NCBI GenBank assembly: GCA_947454105.1
Contig: CANGIP010000002.1
Span: forward strand, 62,001-126,000
Source: Actinomycetota bacterium
Lineage (GTDB): Bacteria > Actinomycetota > Acidimicrobiia > Acidimicrobiales > Ilumatobacteraceae
Direction of reading: 5' to 3'
Length of the DNA stretch: 64,000 bases
The notes beneath the pieces were generated by a model. That model was not told the origin of the DNA. It did no database searches and saw nothing but the letters and a program-made list of their open reading frames with translations. Shown piece after piece: positions 16,555 through 24,529 of this stretch; the first letter of the stretch is position 1, and the number at the start of each line of letters is the position of its first letter. Both the position numbers and the translations under genes were made by a program.

Positions 16555-17571
16555 ATGCAAGACGTACAAGCAATGCCCGACCTTCTCAGCGCGTTTTTAT
16601 CGCAAGAGTCGGGACAAAATGTCACGGTCATCAGTTACGAAGCAATGACTGGTGGATATAGCCGCCTGATGGCTCGAGCTGAAGTTCGTTGGCAAGACGG
16701 ATCAACTGAAACGTTGGTATTGCGTGGTGACCCTCCCCCAGGTAAGGCAATGATGGAGACCGATCGCGATACCGAGTGGGCGCTCCTCAGTGCACTTGGT
16801 CAAGCAAAAAGCATTCCCATGCCGAAGGCTCGTTACTACGACAGCACCGGAACTCGACTTGGCACCAAAGCGATTGTTCTCGACTTCGTTGCCGGACAAT
16901 CACTACAAGCACATCTCAATGAGTGCACTCCTGAGACGGGCTACGGACGTCATACGTTCGATCTCGTCGACACCATGGCTGCAGTTCACCGCATCAACCC
17001 CGACGATGTCGGCTCATCGATTCCGCGACCGAACGACTGGTCAACTTATTTAGGTGGTCTCATTGATCGCTTCCGTCAAGCCGACCGTAACCATGCTGAG
17101 TCAAATCCATTTTTGCGGTACGTCGCCGAATGGCTTGATGCCAATCGGCCGCCTCCGCTTCCATTACGCCTCGTGCACAGCGACTTTCAGCCCGCCAACA
17201 TCATGGTTGGTACTGACGGTTCGCATCAGGTCATCGACTGGGAACTCACCCACATCGGCGACCCTCGCGAAGACCTTGGCTATTACATGATCTATTCGTC
17301 TGCGTCTGGTCCCAACCTCATCGTGCCCGACCCGGAAGCATTCTTAGCTCGATATCGCGAGAAGACTGGCTTTGGTGAAGACACCATCAACATGGCAACA
17401 CTTGGATATTTCTCTTCACTTGCTGCAATCACTGTCTACGGTCAAGTTCTGGCTGGCGCAGGCGCAATGGCTCGTGGACAAAACTCAGGCATCATGACGA
17501 CGTACACCTTGAATGCACTCACCGTCGGACACAACAACTTCCTTGCGGGCTGCATCCCGCCCACCCTCTGA
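16555..17571 (+). CDS. APH-like phosphotransferase family protein
   Basis: A 338-residue kinase-fold protein. The catalytic loop is RLVHSDFQPANIMV (HxDxxxxN) and the metal motif is VIDWELTHIGDPREDLGYY, typical of the ACAD10/11-like and choline-kinase-like group. In mitochondrial relatives the kinase phosphorylates 4-hydroxyacyl-CoA before dehydration by an acyl-CoA dehydrogenase. It has a GCGGGGGAA ribosome site. It follows the Rieske and 72-residue genes and precedes an unknown gene by 12 bases, so phosphorylation of an oxygenated product is a reasonable hypothesis. Confidence 0.85.
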   Translation: MQDVQAMPDLLSAFLSQESGQNVTVISYEAMTGGYSRLMARAEVRWQDGSTETLVLRGDPPPGKAMMETDRDTEWALLSALGQAKSIPMPKARYYDSTGTRLGTKAIVLDFVAGQSLQAHLNECTPETGYGRHTFDLVDTMAAVHRINPDDVGSSIPRPNDWSTYLGGLIDRFRQADRNHAESNPFLRYVAEWLDANRPPPLPLRLVHSDFQPANIMVGTDGSHQVIDWELTHIGDPREDLGYYMIYSSASGPNLIVPDPEAFLARYREKTGFGEDTINMATLGYFSSLAAITVYGQVLAGAGAMARGQNSGIMTTYTLNALTVGHNNFLAGCIPPTL

Positions 17572-17583
17572 AAGGCGCAGCCC

Positions 17584-18048
17584 ATGTTTTCTCGACCCAC
17601 AACTGATCAAGTCATTCTTGACTGTCGCAATGAATTGCTGAACGCCGTTGATTCGGCAGTCAGTGATCCGACCGTCAAGATCACTATCCAGATGCTCGAA
17701 AACGTTTTGCGCAATGTCGCTGAACGGGCTGCCCACGAAATCGCCTGGATGCATGAAGAGACTGATCTCATGATTGGCTTTGCGGCCGAAGTTCAATCGA
17801 CACTCGGCGCGTCAACCGAACTAACTCAAGCGCTTCAAGCATTTGGTGATGGCAAGTCCGACAGTCTGCATCTTGACGACGTGAGCAAGACCTATGGCCT
17901 TGCCGGCGAATGTTTCTCGGTGGCAATGGAAAAAGTCTTCGCCGCTTCGCATACCGCACTGCATCTTCGTAGCCGTGAAATTTTGGCAATTCGCCTCGAT
18001 CACGAAAACAAGATCATGGGCGAATGGGCCTTCGTCGGCCGTGGCTAA
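17584..18048 (+). CDS. uncharacterised helical protein
   Basis: A 154-residue protein I cannot assign. It is predicted largely helical (LNAVDSAVSDPTVKITIQML; EVQSTLGASTELTQALQAF) with no signal peptide or membrane segment. An EIAWMHEETDLMIGF segment and a SREILAIRLDHENKIMGEW C-terminus are its most distinctive parts. It begins 12 bases after the phosphotransferase, and its 3' end overlaps the start of the ThuA-type gene by eight bases, so it is certainly part of that operon. A partner of the phosphotransferase is the simplest guess. Confidence 0.7.
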   Translation: MFSRPTTDQVILDCRNELLNAVDSAVSDPTVKITIQMLENVLRNVAERAAHEIAWMHEETDLMIGFAAEVQSTLGASTELTQALQAFGDGKSDSLHLDDVSKTYGLAGECFSVAMEKVFAASHTALHLRSREILAIRLDHENKIMGEWAFVGRG

Positions 18049-18826
18049 ACCCCGCATTTCGGTTCAAGTTGTCACGGGCGGACACCCTTTTGTTGCCGAT
18101 GCATTCTTTGCTGTCTTTGATTCGATGGACAACATCACTTGGACAGCTGCCGATACGCCATCGACTGGATATGACGTTGTCGTTTTCTATGACATGCCAG
18201 GGCTGAAGTTCACCGGCGGCAATCCCCCAGTTGATCTTCCAGCGCCAACCGCCGAACACATACAAGTTCTGAACGACCTACAAGACGCTGGAACCGGTTT
18301 GGTTTTCATGCATCACGCCATCGCTAGTTGGCCAAAGTGGGAAGGCTTCGCCGATCTTGTTGGTGGGCGATTCCATTATCAACCGGCGACTTTGCGTGGG
18401 GTGAAGTATCCCGACTCTGGTTATGTCTTTGATGTTGAGCACACCATTGAAGTCATAGATTCCACCCATCCAATATGCGCGGGGTTAGGTAGTTCTTTTA
18501 ACTTGACCGATGAACTGTATTGCTGTCCGGTCTTTGAAGATGAAGTCATCCCACTCATGCGCACAACTTTCGCGACTGACAACCCGAAGAACTTCTTTTC
18601 AGCCGATCTGGCAATTCGTGGTCAACGCAATAGCAATGAGAATTGGACGCATCCAGCTGGAAGCAATCTGGTCGCATGGGTAAAGAAAGCCAAACACGCT
18701 CCCCTCGCCTATATTCAATTCGGCGACGGACCAGTGACATACATCGATCCCATGTTCCGCAAAGTGATTGCCAATGCGATCAGTTGGACTGCTTCGGCCC
18801 AAGCACGCGCCTGGGCTAGCAGTTAA
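18041..18826 (+). CDS. ThuA-like domain protein
   Basis: About 261 residues of the ThuA (class I glutamine-amidotransferase-like) fold. Features are VVTGGHPFVADAF at the start, a VVFYDMPG strand, the nucleophile-elbow-like GLVFMHHAIASWP, a GGRFHYQP motif, and a late PLAYIQFGDGPVTY with HPICAGLG before it. ThuA proteins take part in sugar (trehalose-type) catabolism, but many relatives near SDR genes are uncharacterised. I chose the GTG at 18041, overlapping the previous gene, since homology begins right there; the open frame extends 147 bases further into the upstream gene without plausible sequence. The stop is immediately adjacent to a convergent gene. Confidence 0.78.
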   Translation: MAKPRISVQVVTGGHPFVADAFFAVFDSMDNITWTAADTPSTGYDVVVFYDMPGLKFTGGNPPVDLPAPTAEHIQVLNDLQDAGTGLVFMHHAIASWPKWEGFADLVGGRFHYQPATLRGVKYPDSGYVFDVEHTIEVIDSTHPICAGLGSSFNLTDELYCCPVFEDEVIPLMRTTFATDNPKNFFSADLAIRGQRNSNENWTHPAGSNLVAWVKKAKHAPLAYIQFGDGPVTYIDPMFRKVIANAISWTASAQARAWASS

Positions 18827-19480
18827 TTAGCTCCAGGTATTCCAGCGCACAAACTTTTCGGCTGGCACACGCTTAGCCAATTTGAAATCTGTACCAATCG
18901 TGTACGCCACCGGAAACAATCCAGCCTGGGTGTACTGATCAAAAGGAATTCCGAGAAGTTCGGCGGCTTCCTTTTCATTGGGTAAGTGCAAAGTTGTCCA
19001 TGCTGAACCAAGTCCACGTTCGCGCAAAGCAAGCATGAAACTCCACACAGCCGGAAGAAGCGATCCCCAAGCCGACGCTTGGCCAAATGTTGGCGTACCG
19101 GTATCGAGTCGACCAGCGATCAACGGAATCAAGAGCACCGGAACTTCTTCCAAGATGCCGGCGAGGTGCATTGATGAATCAACAATTCGTTCACCTTGGG
19201 CATCACGCTTCGGGCGATTGGGGTCATTGACATACGGGTAATAGTTGGCACGATACATGTCGGCCAAAGCCTTCTTCTTCACGGGATCATCGATGAACAA
19301 CCAACGCCAACCTTGCATATTTGAACCAGTGGGTGCTTGGTGTGCAATCTCGATGCACTCCATCAGCACTTCACGTTCGACCGGACGTGAGAGGTCGAGG
19401 CGCTTACGCACCGAACGCGTGGTGGTCAATACTTCGTCTGCAGATAGACCCAATTTGCCATTTTCAAGTTTTTCGCTCAT
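18827..19480 (-). CDS. nitroreductase-family flavoprotein
   Basis: About 217 residues of the NfsB/FRP fold that binds FMN. The N-terminal TTRSVRKRLDLSRPV carries the phosphate-binding arginines, QAPTGSNMQGWRWLFI is the conserved segment after helix B, and GLGSAWTTLHLP is the typical C-terminal motif. Relatives reduce nitro groups, quinones or enones, or act as flavin dehydrogenases. It is the last gene of the minus-strand operon headed by two SDRs and a P450. The ATG follows the PPOX gene's stop by two bases (TGATCATG), with GAAGA upstream, so the downstream ATG is preferred to an upstream in-frame start. Confidence 0.85.
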   Translation of the reverse strand: MSEKLENGKLGLSADEVLTTTRSVRKRLDLSRPVEREVLMECIEIAHQAPTGSNMQGWRWLFIDDPVKKKALADMYRANYYPYVNDPNRPKRDAQGERIVDSSMHLAGILEEVPVLLIPLIAGRLDTGTPTFGQASAWGSLLPAVWSFMLALRERGLGSAWTTLHLPNEKEAAELLGIPFDQYTQAGLFPVAYTIGTDFKLAKRVPAEKFVRWNTWS

Positions 19481-19482
19481 GA

Positions 19483-20013
19483 TCAGTCTTCTTTCTTCGG
19501 ATCGGCGTTCGCGGCCATCCACTCAGATGTTGCTTTACCCATCTTGCCACCGTCATAACCGATTCGTTGCGTGGGCTTCACTTCGAGAATGACTCGACGC
19601 GGCGAATCAAGAAACTTTGTAAATGTGTCGCGACGTACCGGATCGCTATTGCCCATGACAGCGGCTGATAAGGCGGGATAGAACCAGTCTTTTGTTGCCT
19701 GGTCGTCGTACAAAACACATTCCCCCTTGTATGTGACTGTCTTATTACGAGCCATCTTTGAGCCCGTTGACGTGACCACGACACACACGCGTGGATCGCG
19801 ACGCACTGCCGAAATGCGAGCGCGTTGCGACGAAGCTGTCAACCAGAAACTGCCGTTCACAAAAACGTACGACATGATGACACCAACTGGCCAGCCCTCT
19901 TTGTTTGACCAAATAAAGGTGCACTCGTTTTGCGCGAGTAGCAATTCTTTTTCAACGTCGTCGTCTAATCCATAAATCGTGACGTCTTCGTAGTTCTCGG
20001 GGTGTTCTGCCAT
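19483..20013 (-). CDS. pyridoxamine-5'-phosphate-oxidase-like (split beta-barrel) flavoprotein
   Basis: A 176-residue PPOX-fold protein. The early strand pattern TFIWSNKEGWPVGVIMSYVF, then FWLTASSQRARISAVRRDPR and TYKGECVLYDD, is typical of FMN- or F420-binding actinobacterial members. These reduce small electrophiles using F420H2 or flavin. It sits between an SDR and a nitroreductase on the same strand with a gap of 53 bases and two bases respectively. Cofactor cannot be settled from sequence alone, but a LLM-type F420 enzyme elsewhere in the window shows F420 is plausible. Confidence 0.82.
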   Translation of the reverse strand: MAEHPENYEDVTIYGLDDDVEKELLLAQNECTFIWSNKEGWPVGVIMSYVFVNGSFWLTASSQRARISAVRRDPRVCVVVTSTGSKMARNKTVTYKGECVLYDDQATKDWFYPALSAAVMGNSDPVRRDTFTKFLDSPRRVILEVKPTQRIGYDGGKMGKATSEWMAANADPKKED

Positions 20014-20066
20014 GGTTGTCTCTTTCTCGTAGATATTTAGTGAACGGTCGTACTTGGTTAACAGTC

Positions 20067-20840
20067 TTATTTGGTGAGTGGTCGCGGGGTGAATTGACCG
20101 GTATTAGCCGTGATGCCACCGTCAACTGGCACAACTGCACCAGTCACGAAGCTTGATGCTTCAGAAGCAAAGAAGGCAATGACCGCAGCGACTTCACTCG
20201 CCTGCCCCCAACGTTGTAGCGGAACCGCCCGCCGCAAACTTTCGTACACCTCTGGCACTTGCTTAATGCCCGTCGTCATCCCGGTCTCGGTCGGCCCAGG
20301 GCACACGACATTGACGGTGATTGCATCAGCAGCAAGTTCGAGCGCCGCACCTTTAGCCAAATTGATTGCCGCTGCCTTGGCCGTGTTGTACGGCCACATA
20401 TTTGGGTCGGCGTTGATGCCTGATGTTGAAGCGGTGACAACAATACGCCCACCACCCCGACGTCGAAGTGCCGGCACTGCGGCGCGAATACCAAGCAACA
20501 CCCCACGTACATTGACTTCAATCACTCGGTCGAATACCTCGATGGGCAAATTCAAAATGTCACCACTCGCTGGAAGCCCAGCATTCAGAATCATGGCATC
20601 AAGCCCGCCAAACTCGCCTTCAGCTAGTGCAACAGCGAGTTCATTGGTTGCAGCATCAGTAACGTCTCCGCCAACTGCAAGAACACGAGGATGCTGTTCT
20701 ACTTCACGCAGTGCATCACTCGGGAGATCAACCACAACGACCGATTCGCCAGCAGCCAACAAGGCCTCAACTGTTGCGCGACCAATCCCCGATGCTCCGC
20801 CCGTGACAATGGAAACTCTCGTACTTTTCGTGTGATTCAT
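20067..20840 (-). CDS. short-chain dehydrogenase/reductase
   Basis: About 257 residues. VTGGASGIGRATVE is the nucleotide motif, VVVDLPSD suggests NAD(H), and the catalytic set is TASTSGINAD with MWPYNTAKAAA. The C-terminus VDGGITANTG is usual. The ATG overlaps the P450 stop as ATGA, so translational coupling is likely; a GTG 15 bases upstream is a less likely alternative. It probably oxidises the alcohol formed by the P450 in the same operon, which is an inference from the coupling. Confidence 0.9.
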   Translation of the reverse strand: MNHTKSTRVSIVTGGASGIGRATVEALLAAGESVVVVDLPSDALREVEQHPRVLAVGGDVTDAATNELAVALAEGEFGGLDAMILNAGLPASGDILNLPIEVFDRVIEVNVRGVLLGIRAAVPALRRRGGGRIVVTASTSGINADPNMWPYNTAKAAAINLAKGAALELAADAITVNVVCPGPTETGMTTGIKQVPEVYESLRRAVPLQRWGQASEVAAVIAFFASEASSFVTGAVVPVDGGITANTGQFTPRPLTK

Positions 20841-22021
20841 TTCCGTACCGTCCACTTGATGGGGAGAGTCGTGAGTCCGCGAAGAATAAATGGTTGATTC
20901 ACTTTGACCTCACCAGTGAGTTCGATCGTTTCGAAAGTATCAATCATCCAACGCAAGGCCATCTGACCTTCACGTCGAGCAAGAACGTTGCCGATGCAAT
21001 GGTGCACTCCCCAACCGAAAGCCAAATGTGGTTTGGCTCCCGGTCCGAAACGATCAAGGTTGATGTCGTCAGGGTTCTCCCACACACGTGGATCACGATT
21101 TGCTGCCGCGAAAAGCAATTGCATTTTGGAGCGCTCAGGAATTGTTTCTCCACGCACTTCGCACTCTTCTTTGTTAGTTCGAAACAGACCTTGTACCGGT
21201 GAATCAAACCGCAAAAACTCTTCAACTGCCCATTGAATCTTGCTCGGGTCAGCCCGCAGTTGTTGCATCAGTTCGGGTTGCTGAATCAAGCGCCACAACA
21301 TCAGACTCAACAAACTCGCAGTGGTCTCGTGACCTGCGACAAGCACTTGCTGACACAAGCGGCGAACTTCGCTGTACTTCAATTCGTCGGCGAGATAGGC
21401 CTGAGTTAACACGCTCAAGAAATCATCGGGCGGAGTACCTCCCGCTTCAATAATCTCTTGACGTTCGGCGACAAGCACATCTACTAAGCCGTAGATACCT
21501 GCATTGGCCGCTTCAACTAAAGAGAGGTCTCCACCTCCCAGGCCATTCACGATGTCATCAGACCAATGGCCAAACTGGTCGCGGTCTTCAGAACGGATTC
21601 CGAGCATTTCGGCAATCACGATGGCCGGAAAAGGAAAAGCAAAGAGGTGGACGAAATCACCTTCACCGTCACGATTAAATGCGTCATCCCAAAGTTGTCG
21701 ACCAATCGCTTCGACTCGTGGAGTCAACGCATCAACCATGGCGGGACGAAAGCCGTCTTGCAGCACTTTGCGTTGACGACGATGATCGGGGTCGTCTGCC
21801 GATCCCAATACACCACCGACTTGAAAGAACACACCTGGACCATCACCGTTGAGCCACTGCGTGGGCGCAGTGACCATCGCCAAGACATCTTCGTGACGGC
21901 TCACCACATAGAACGGCGGATCAAAGGTGTCCTCTTTGTGAATCGGACATTTTTCGATCAAGTGGTGATGACCTGCTGAGGGTTCAAGATCGTTGGCGTG
22001 TTCTAAATGCGAATAGGTCAC
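20837..22021 (-). CDS. cytochrome P450
   Basis: A 394-residue soluble bacterial P450. The I-helix oxygen-binding motif is AGHETTASLL, the ExxR is in EEFLRFDSP, and the haem-binding loop is FGWGVHHCIGNVLAR with its Cys ligand. It hydroxylates a hydrophobic substrate using ferredoxin-delivered electrons; no ferredoxin gene is adjacent. GTG is the start, with GAGGG about a dozen bases upstream. It is the third gene of the operon, overlaps the following SDR by four bases, and is separated from the preceding SDR by a 62-base spacer that contains a tetranucleotide-like repeat. Substrate classes such as terpenes or steroids would fit the context. Confidence 0.93.
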   Translation of the reverse strand: MTYSHLEHANDLEPSAGHHHLIEKCPIHKEDTFDPPFYVVSRHEDVLAMVTAPTQWLNGDGPGVFFQVGGVLGSADDPDHRRQRKVLQDGFRPAMVDALTPRVEAIGRQLWDDAFNRDGEGDFVHLFAFPFPAIVIAEMLGIRSEDRDQFGHWSDDIVNGLGGGDLSLVEAANAGIYGLVDVLVAERQEIIEAGGTPPDDFLSVLTQAYLADELKYSEVRRLCQQVLVAGHETTASLLSLMLWRLIQQPELMQQLRADPSKIQWAVEEFLRFDSPVQGLFRTNKEECEVRGETIPERSKMQLLFAAANRDPRVWENPDDINLDRFGPGAKPHLAFGWGVHHCIGNVLARREGQMALRWMIDTFETIELTGEVKVNQPFILRGLTTLPIKWTVRK

Positions 22022-22052
22022 GCTGTCACTTGTCCCTCAAGAAGCTTTGGGC

Positions 22053-22077
22053 GAATGAATAAATAAATGAATGAATG
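22053..22077. repeat. imperfect tetranucleotide repeat (GAAT/AAAT)
   Basis: About six units of GAAT or AAAT lie in the 62-base gap between an SDR gene and the P450 gene. This is a simple-sequence tract that could vary in length by slippage. It contains stop codons but no open reading frame and no clear hairpin. Confidence 0.6.
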
Positions 22078-22083
22078 TAAAAC

Positions 22084-22866
22084 TCAGTACGGAAGAGTTC
22101 CACCGTCAACGGGGAACAAACATCCGGTGATATTTCGCGCAGCATCAGAAGCCATCATCACTGCGACTGCAGCGACCTCTTCAACCTTGTTTGGCTTCTT
22201 GGTTGCGGCTTCAGAGCTGAATGCTGCAATGAGGTTCTCGTACGTACCGAGGCCCATAGCTACTGCCGAATCAGGACCTGTTGTGCGAACAATGTCGGTC
22301 TCGATGATCCCCGGCAAAATTGCGTTCACCGTAATGCCAAGTGTCCCGACTTCTTGAGCTGCCGACTTCACAAGACCGTTGACGGCATGCTTGGTTGCGA
22401 CATAACCAGGAATACCCGGCTTGCCCAACTTGCCTTCAACCGACGACGTCACGATGATCCGTCCACTTTCACGAGGGATCATGTGTTGCAATGAACGACG
22501 CATGCCCCAGAAAACATGATTGAGGTTCCAGTCGATTTCAAGATTCCATTCTTCATCTGACATTTGTGCGACGGGTGCGGTCATATTCACGCCGCCCGAG
22601 TTCAAACAACAAATATCGAGACGGCCGAATTTCTCGATCGTGAAATCAATGAGGCCTTCAACAACTGATTGCTTCGACGAGTCGCCTGCATAAAAAGCAA
22701 TGTTCGGCCCACCGCCCATTTCGGCAATAGCGACCGCACCTTTTGCTGCGTCGCGACCATTGACGACAACTGTGGCGCCTTCAGCCAAGAATGCTTCGGC
22801 CATGGCACGACCAATGCTCCGAGTACCACCGGTAATGCAAGCGATTTTTCCTTCAAGTTTTCCCAT
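22084..22866 (-). CDS. short-chain dehydrogenase/reductase (tandem paralogue)
   Basis: A 260-residue SDR with ITGGTRSIGRAMAEAF, NSGGVNM in place of the usual NNAG, TSSVEGKLGKPG and the GYVATKHAVNG catalytic pair. It is clearly a tandem duplicate of the next upstream gene: both share the SSVEGK(L/M)GKP, GLVKS and VGTLGITVNA blocks. The unusual NSG motif may affect substrate binding. The gap to its partner is 14 bases. The pair may catalyse successive or stereochemically distinct dehydrogenations in the pathway containing the P450. Confidence 0.9.
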   Translation of the reverse strand: MGKLEGKIACITGGTRSIGRAMAEAFLAEGATVVVNGRDAAKGAVAIAEMGGGPNIAFYAGDSSKQSVVEGLIDFTIEKFGRLDICCLNSGGVNMTAPVAQMSDEEWNLEIDWNLNHVFWGMRRSLQHMIPRESGRIIVTSSVEGKLGKPGIPGYVATKHAVNGLVKSAAQEVGTLGITVNAILPGIIETDIVRTTGPDSAVAMGLGTYENLIAAFSSEAATKKPNKVEEVAAVAVMMASDAARNITGCLFPVDGGTLPY

Positions 22867-22880
22867 GACAATCTCCTAGA

Positions 22881-23660
22881 TCAGTAAGGCGAAGTTCCGC
22901 CGTCGATTGAGATCAAAGATCCCGTGATACCTGCGCCAGCATCAGATGCCAGCAATACGGCCACTAGGGCCACGTCTTCGCTTTCGTTAATGCGCTTGAT
23001 TGCTGATTCCTGGGCAAACAAGTCGAGCAAACCTTCATATGTCAAACCCATCGCTTCAGCAGCACCAGGACCCTGCGACATCATCACATCGGTTTCGATT
23101 GCGCCAGGACACAATGCATTCACCGTGATACCGAGTGTGCCCACTTCATGAGCTACTGATTTCACGAGACCGTTGATTGCGTGCTTTGACACGACGTAAC
23201 CCGACACCATGGGCTTGCCCATTTTTCCTTCAACCGAACTCATCGCCATGATGCGGCCATATCCCTGCGGGATCATGTGCTTGAGTGCCGCACGAATTGT
23301 CCAAAATGTGTGCCAGAAGTTCCAGATCATCGGAACTTCCATCGCCTCATCGGTCATATCTGCTACCGGACCGGGATCGCCACCGCCGCCGGCGTTGGGC
23401 ACCAAAATGTCAATACGACCGAAATGAGCAACTGTGCCATTCACGATGGCTTCGCAGTCCTCACGCTTCATCACGTCGCCAGCGATGAAAAAGACATTGG
23501 CGCCCGCGTTCAGTTCATCAATGGTTTTCTGCGCCTTCACCGGATCGCGACCGTTAATGACAACCTTGGCCCCTTCGTCGAGGAAGGCTTTGGCAACTGC
23601 AAGACCGATTCCTCGGGTACCTCCAGTGACACAAGCGACTTTTCCATCAAGTGATCCCAT
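22881..23660 (-). CDS. short-chain dehydrogenase/reductase (first gene of P450 operon)
   Basis: About 259 residues. VTGGTRGIGLAVAKAF, PNAGGGGD, SSVEGKMGKPM and GYVVSKHAINGL are the family motifs. I chose the ATG with AAAGGG about eight bases upstream; an earlier ATG at 23678 is in frame but lacks a ribosome site. The promoter between here and the TetR gene carries a motif also found before the acyl-CoA dehydrogenase, so both are probably controlled by the same regulator. Confidence 0.9.
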   Translation of the reverse strand: MGSLDGKVACVTGGTRGIGLAVAKAFLDEGAKVVINGRDPVKAQKTIDELNAGANVFFIAGDVMKREDCEAIVNGTVAHFGRIDILVPNAGGGGDPGPVADMTDEAMEVPMIWNFWHTFWTIRAALKHMIPQGYGRIMAMSSVEGKMGKPMVSGYVVSKHAINGLVKSVAHEVGTLGITVNALCPGAIETDVMMSQGPGAAEAMGLTYEGLLDLFAQESAIKRINESEDVALVAVLLASDAGAGITGSLISIDGGTSPY

Positions 23661-23700
23661 ATCGACCCTTTCATTCATAAACGAATTAGCAAGTAGACCA

Positions 23701-23719
23701 TAATCAACCGACCGACCAA
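23701..23719 (-). promoter_or_regulatory. candidate TetR operator at the SDR/P450 operon promoter
   Basis: On the minus strand this reads TTGGTCGGTCGGTTGATTA and runs into a TATGGT -10-like hexamer at 23697-23702. It matches 14 of 19 bases with the same-oriented site before the acyl-CoA dehydrogenase gene (24501-24519), and the -10 position is conserved too. The GGTCGGTCGGT core is repetitive rather than a clean palindrome. The TetR gene between the two sites is the natural candidate binder. Confidence 0.5.
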
Positions 23720-23765
23720 TTAAGTAAGCGGAGAAGACGAGGTCCGTCAGGGCACTCTCGGAGAT

Positions 23766-24404
23766 TCAGGACGTTTTGACGAGGTGGCCACGCATGGCCA
23801 TCTTGATTCCTTGAATTGCCCGCTTTTGCAGTTCATGATCTTCAGACACTGCGTCAGTGAGTCCCATCAACACGGTCAACAAGTAGGCCTGTACGACCAA
23901 ACGGTTCTCGGGAGCGATTTCACCACGCTTAATTCCGAGATCGATCATGATGGCGAAGAAACCCTCACGCTGGCGCACATGGGTCGAAAGCGCCGCGGCC
24001 ATATCGGGATGGCGACCCGAATCGACCCTGACTGCCCCAATGAACCGGGCGACCGAGGCATCTTCAATATTCATTTCGTGGGCGATATCGAGAACTGCCT
24101 CGAATTGGCCAATGAAGGTCTCATGGCCAATGATGGCTTTGGTGAACTGCTCATATACCTGGGTCTGGGTGTCCTCATGGACCGCCAGGTACAGGGCCAA
24201 CTTCGAGCCGAAGTAGTGATACAGGGCCCCAGGCGTAATGCCGACCGCAGTGGCAATGTCACGGTTGGTGGTGATTTCGTACCCGTGGACCGAGAACATC
24301 TCGCGGGCAACGACCAAAATCCGCTCTCTGGTCTGGACTGAACTGGTATCGGGTGGTCGGCCAAGTCGTTTGGTGACCGGTTTCGCTTTTTTCGCCGATG
24401 CCAT
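23766..24404 (-). CDS. TetR/AcrR-family transcriptional regulator
   Basis: A 212-residue regulator. A short Lys-rich N-terminus (ASAKKAKPVTKRLGRPP) precedes the TetR DNA-binding domain with the helix-turn-helix TTNRDIATAVGITPGALYHYF. The C-terminal ligand domain is not recognisable by substrate. It lies between two oppositely oriented catabolic promoters that share a sequence motif and is likely to repress both until a CoA-ester or acid ligand binds. A TAATAC hexamer seven bases before its ATG may make its own transcript leaderless. Confidence 0.9.
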   Translation of the reverse strand: MASAKKAKPVTKRLGRPPDTSSVQTRERILVVAREMFSVHGYEITTNRDIATAVGITPGALYHYFGSKLALYLAVHEDTQTQVYEQFTKAIIGHETFIGQFEAVLDIAHEMNIEDASVARFIGAVRVDSGRHPDMAAALSTHVRQREGFFAIMIDLGIKRGEIAPENRLVVQAYLLTVLMGLTDAVSEDHELQKRAIQGIKMAMRGHLVKTS

Positions 24405-24500
24405 GTAGCGAGTATTACCTACAGATACGAATAATTGACGACCGAGGTGTACTTGGCAGCGATGTTCTCGTTGACGAAACCCCTTCCCACGGTTCTCTAA

Positions 24501-24519
24501 CTGATCGGTGGGTCAATTA
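24501..24519 (+). promoter_or_regulatory. candidate TetR operator at the acyl-CoA dehydrogenase promoter
   Basis: CTGATCGGTGGGTCAATTA directly precedes and overlaps a TACGCT -10 hexamer. It aligns at 14 of 19 positions with the site before the SDR/P450 operon, in the same orientation relative to the regulated gene. Position over the -10 region suits a repressor. Confidence 0.5.
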
Positions 24520-24523
24520 CGCT
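24518..24523 (+). promoter_or_regulatory. -10 element of a probable leaderless promoter
   Basis: TACGCT ends six bases before the chosen ATG of the acyl-CoA dehydrogenase gene, and no Shine-Dalgarno is present. This supports that ATG over the upstream in-frame alternatives. Confidence 0.5.
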
Positions 24524-24529
24524 CGCATC

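Noticed and set aside
3989-17571. APH-fold proteins as antibiotic resistance genes
   Set aside because: They lie among acyl-CoA genes and match the ACAD10/11-like and choline-kinase-like patterns rather than known aminoglycoside kinases.
17894-18040. Upstream extension of the ThuA-like frame
   Set aside because: It lies inside the preceding gene in another frame; homology starts at GTG 18041.
20110-20835. Long plus-strand open frame of 241 codons
   Set aside because: It is antisense to the SDR gene, and the SDR shows all catalytic motifs; the plus-strand protein has no recognisable motif.
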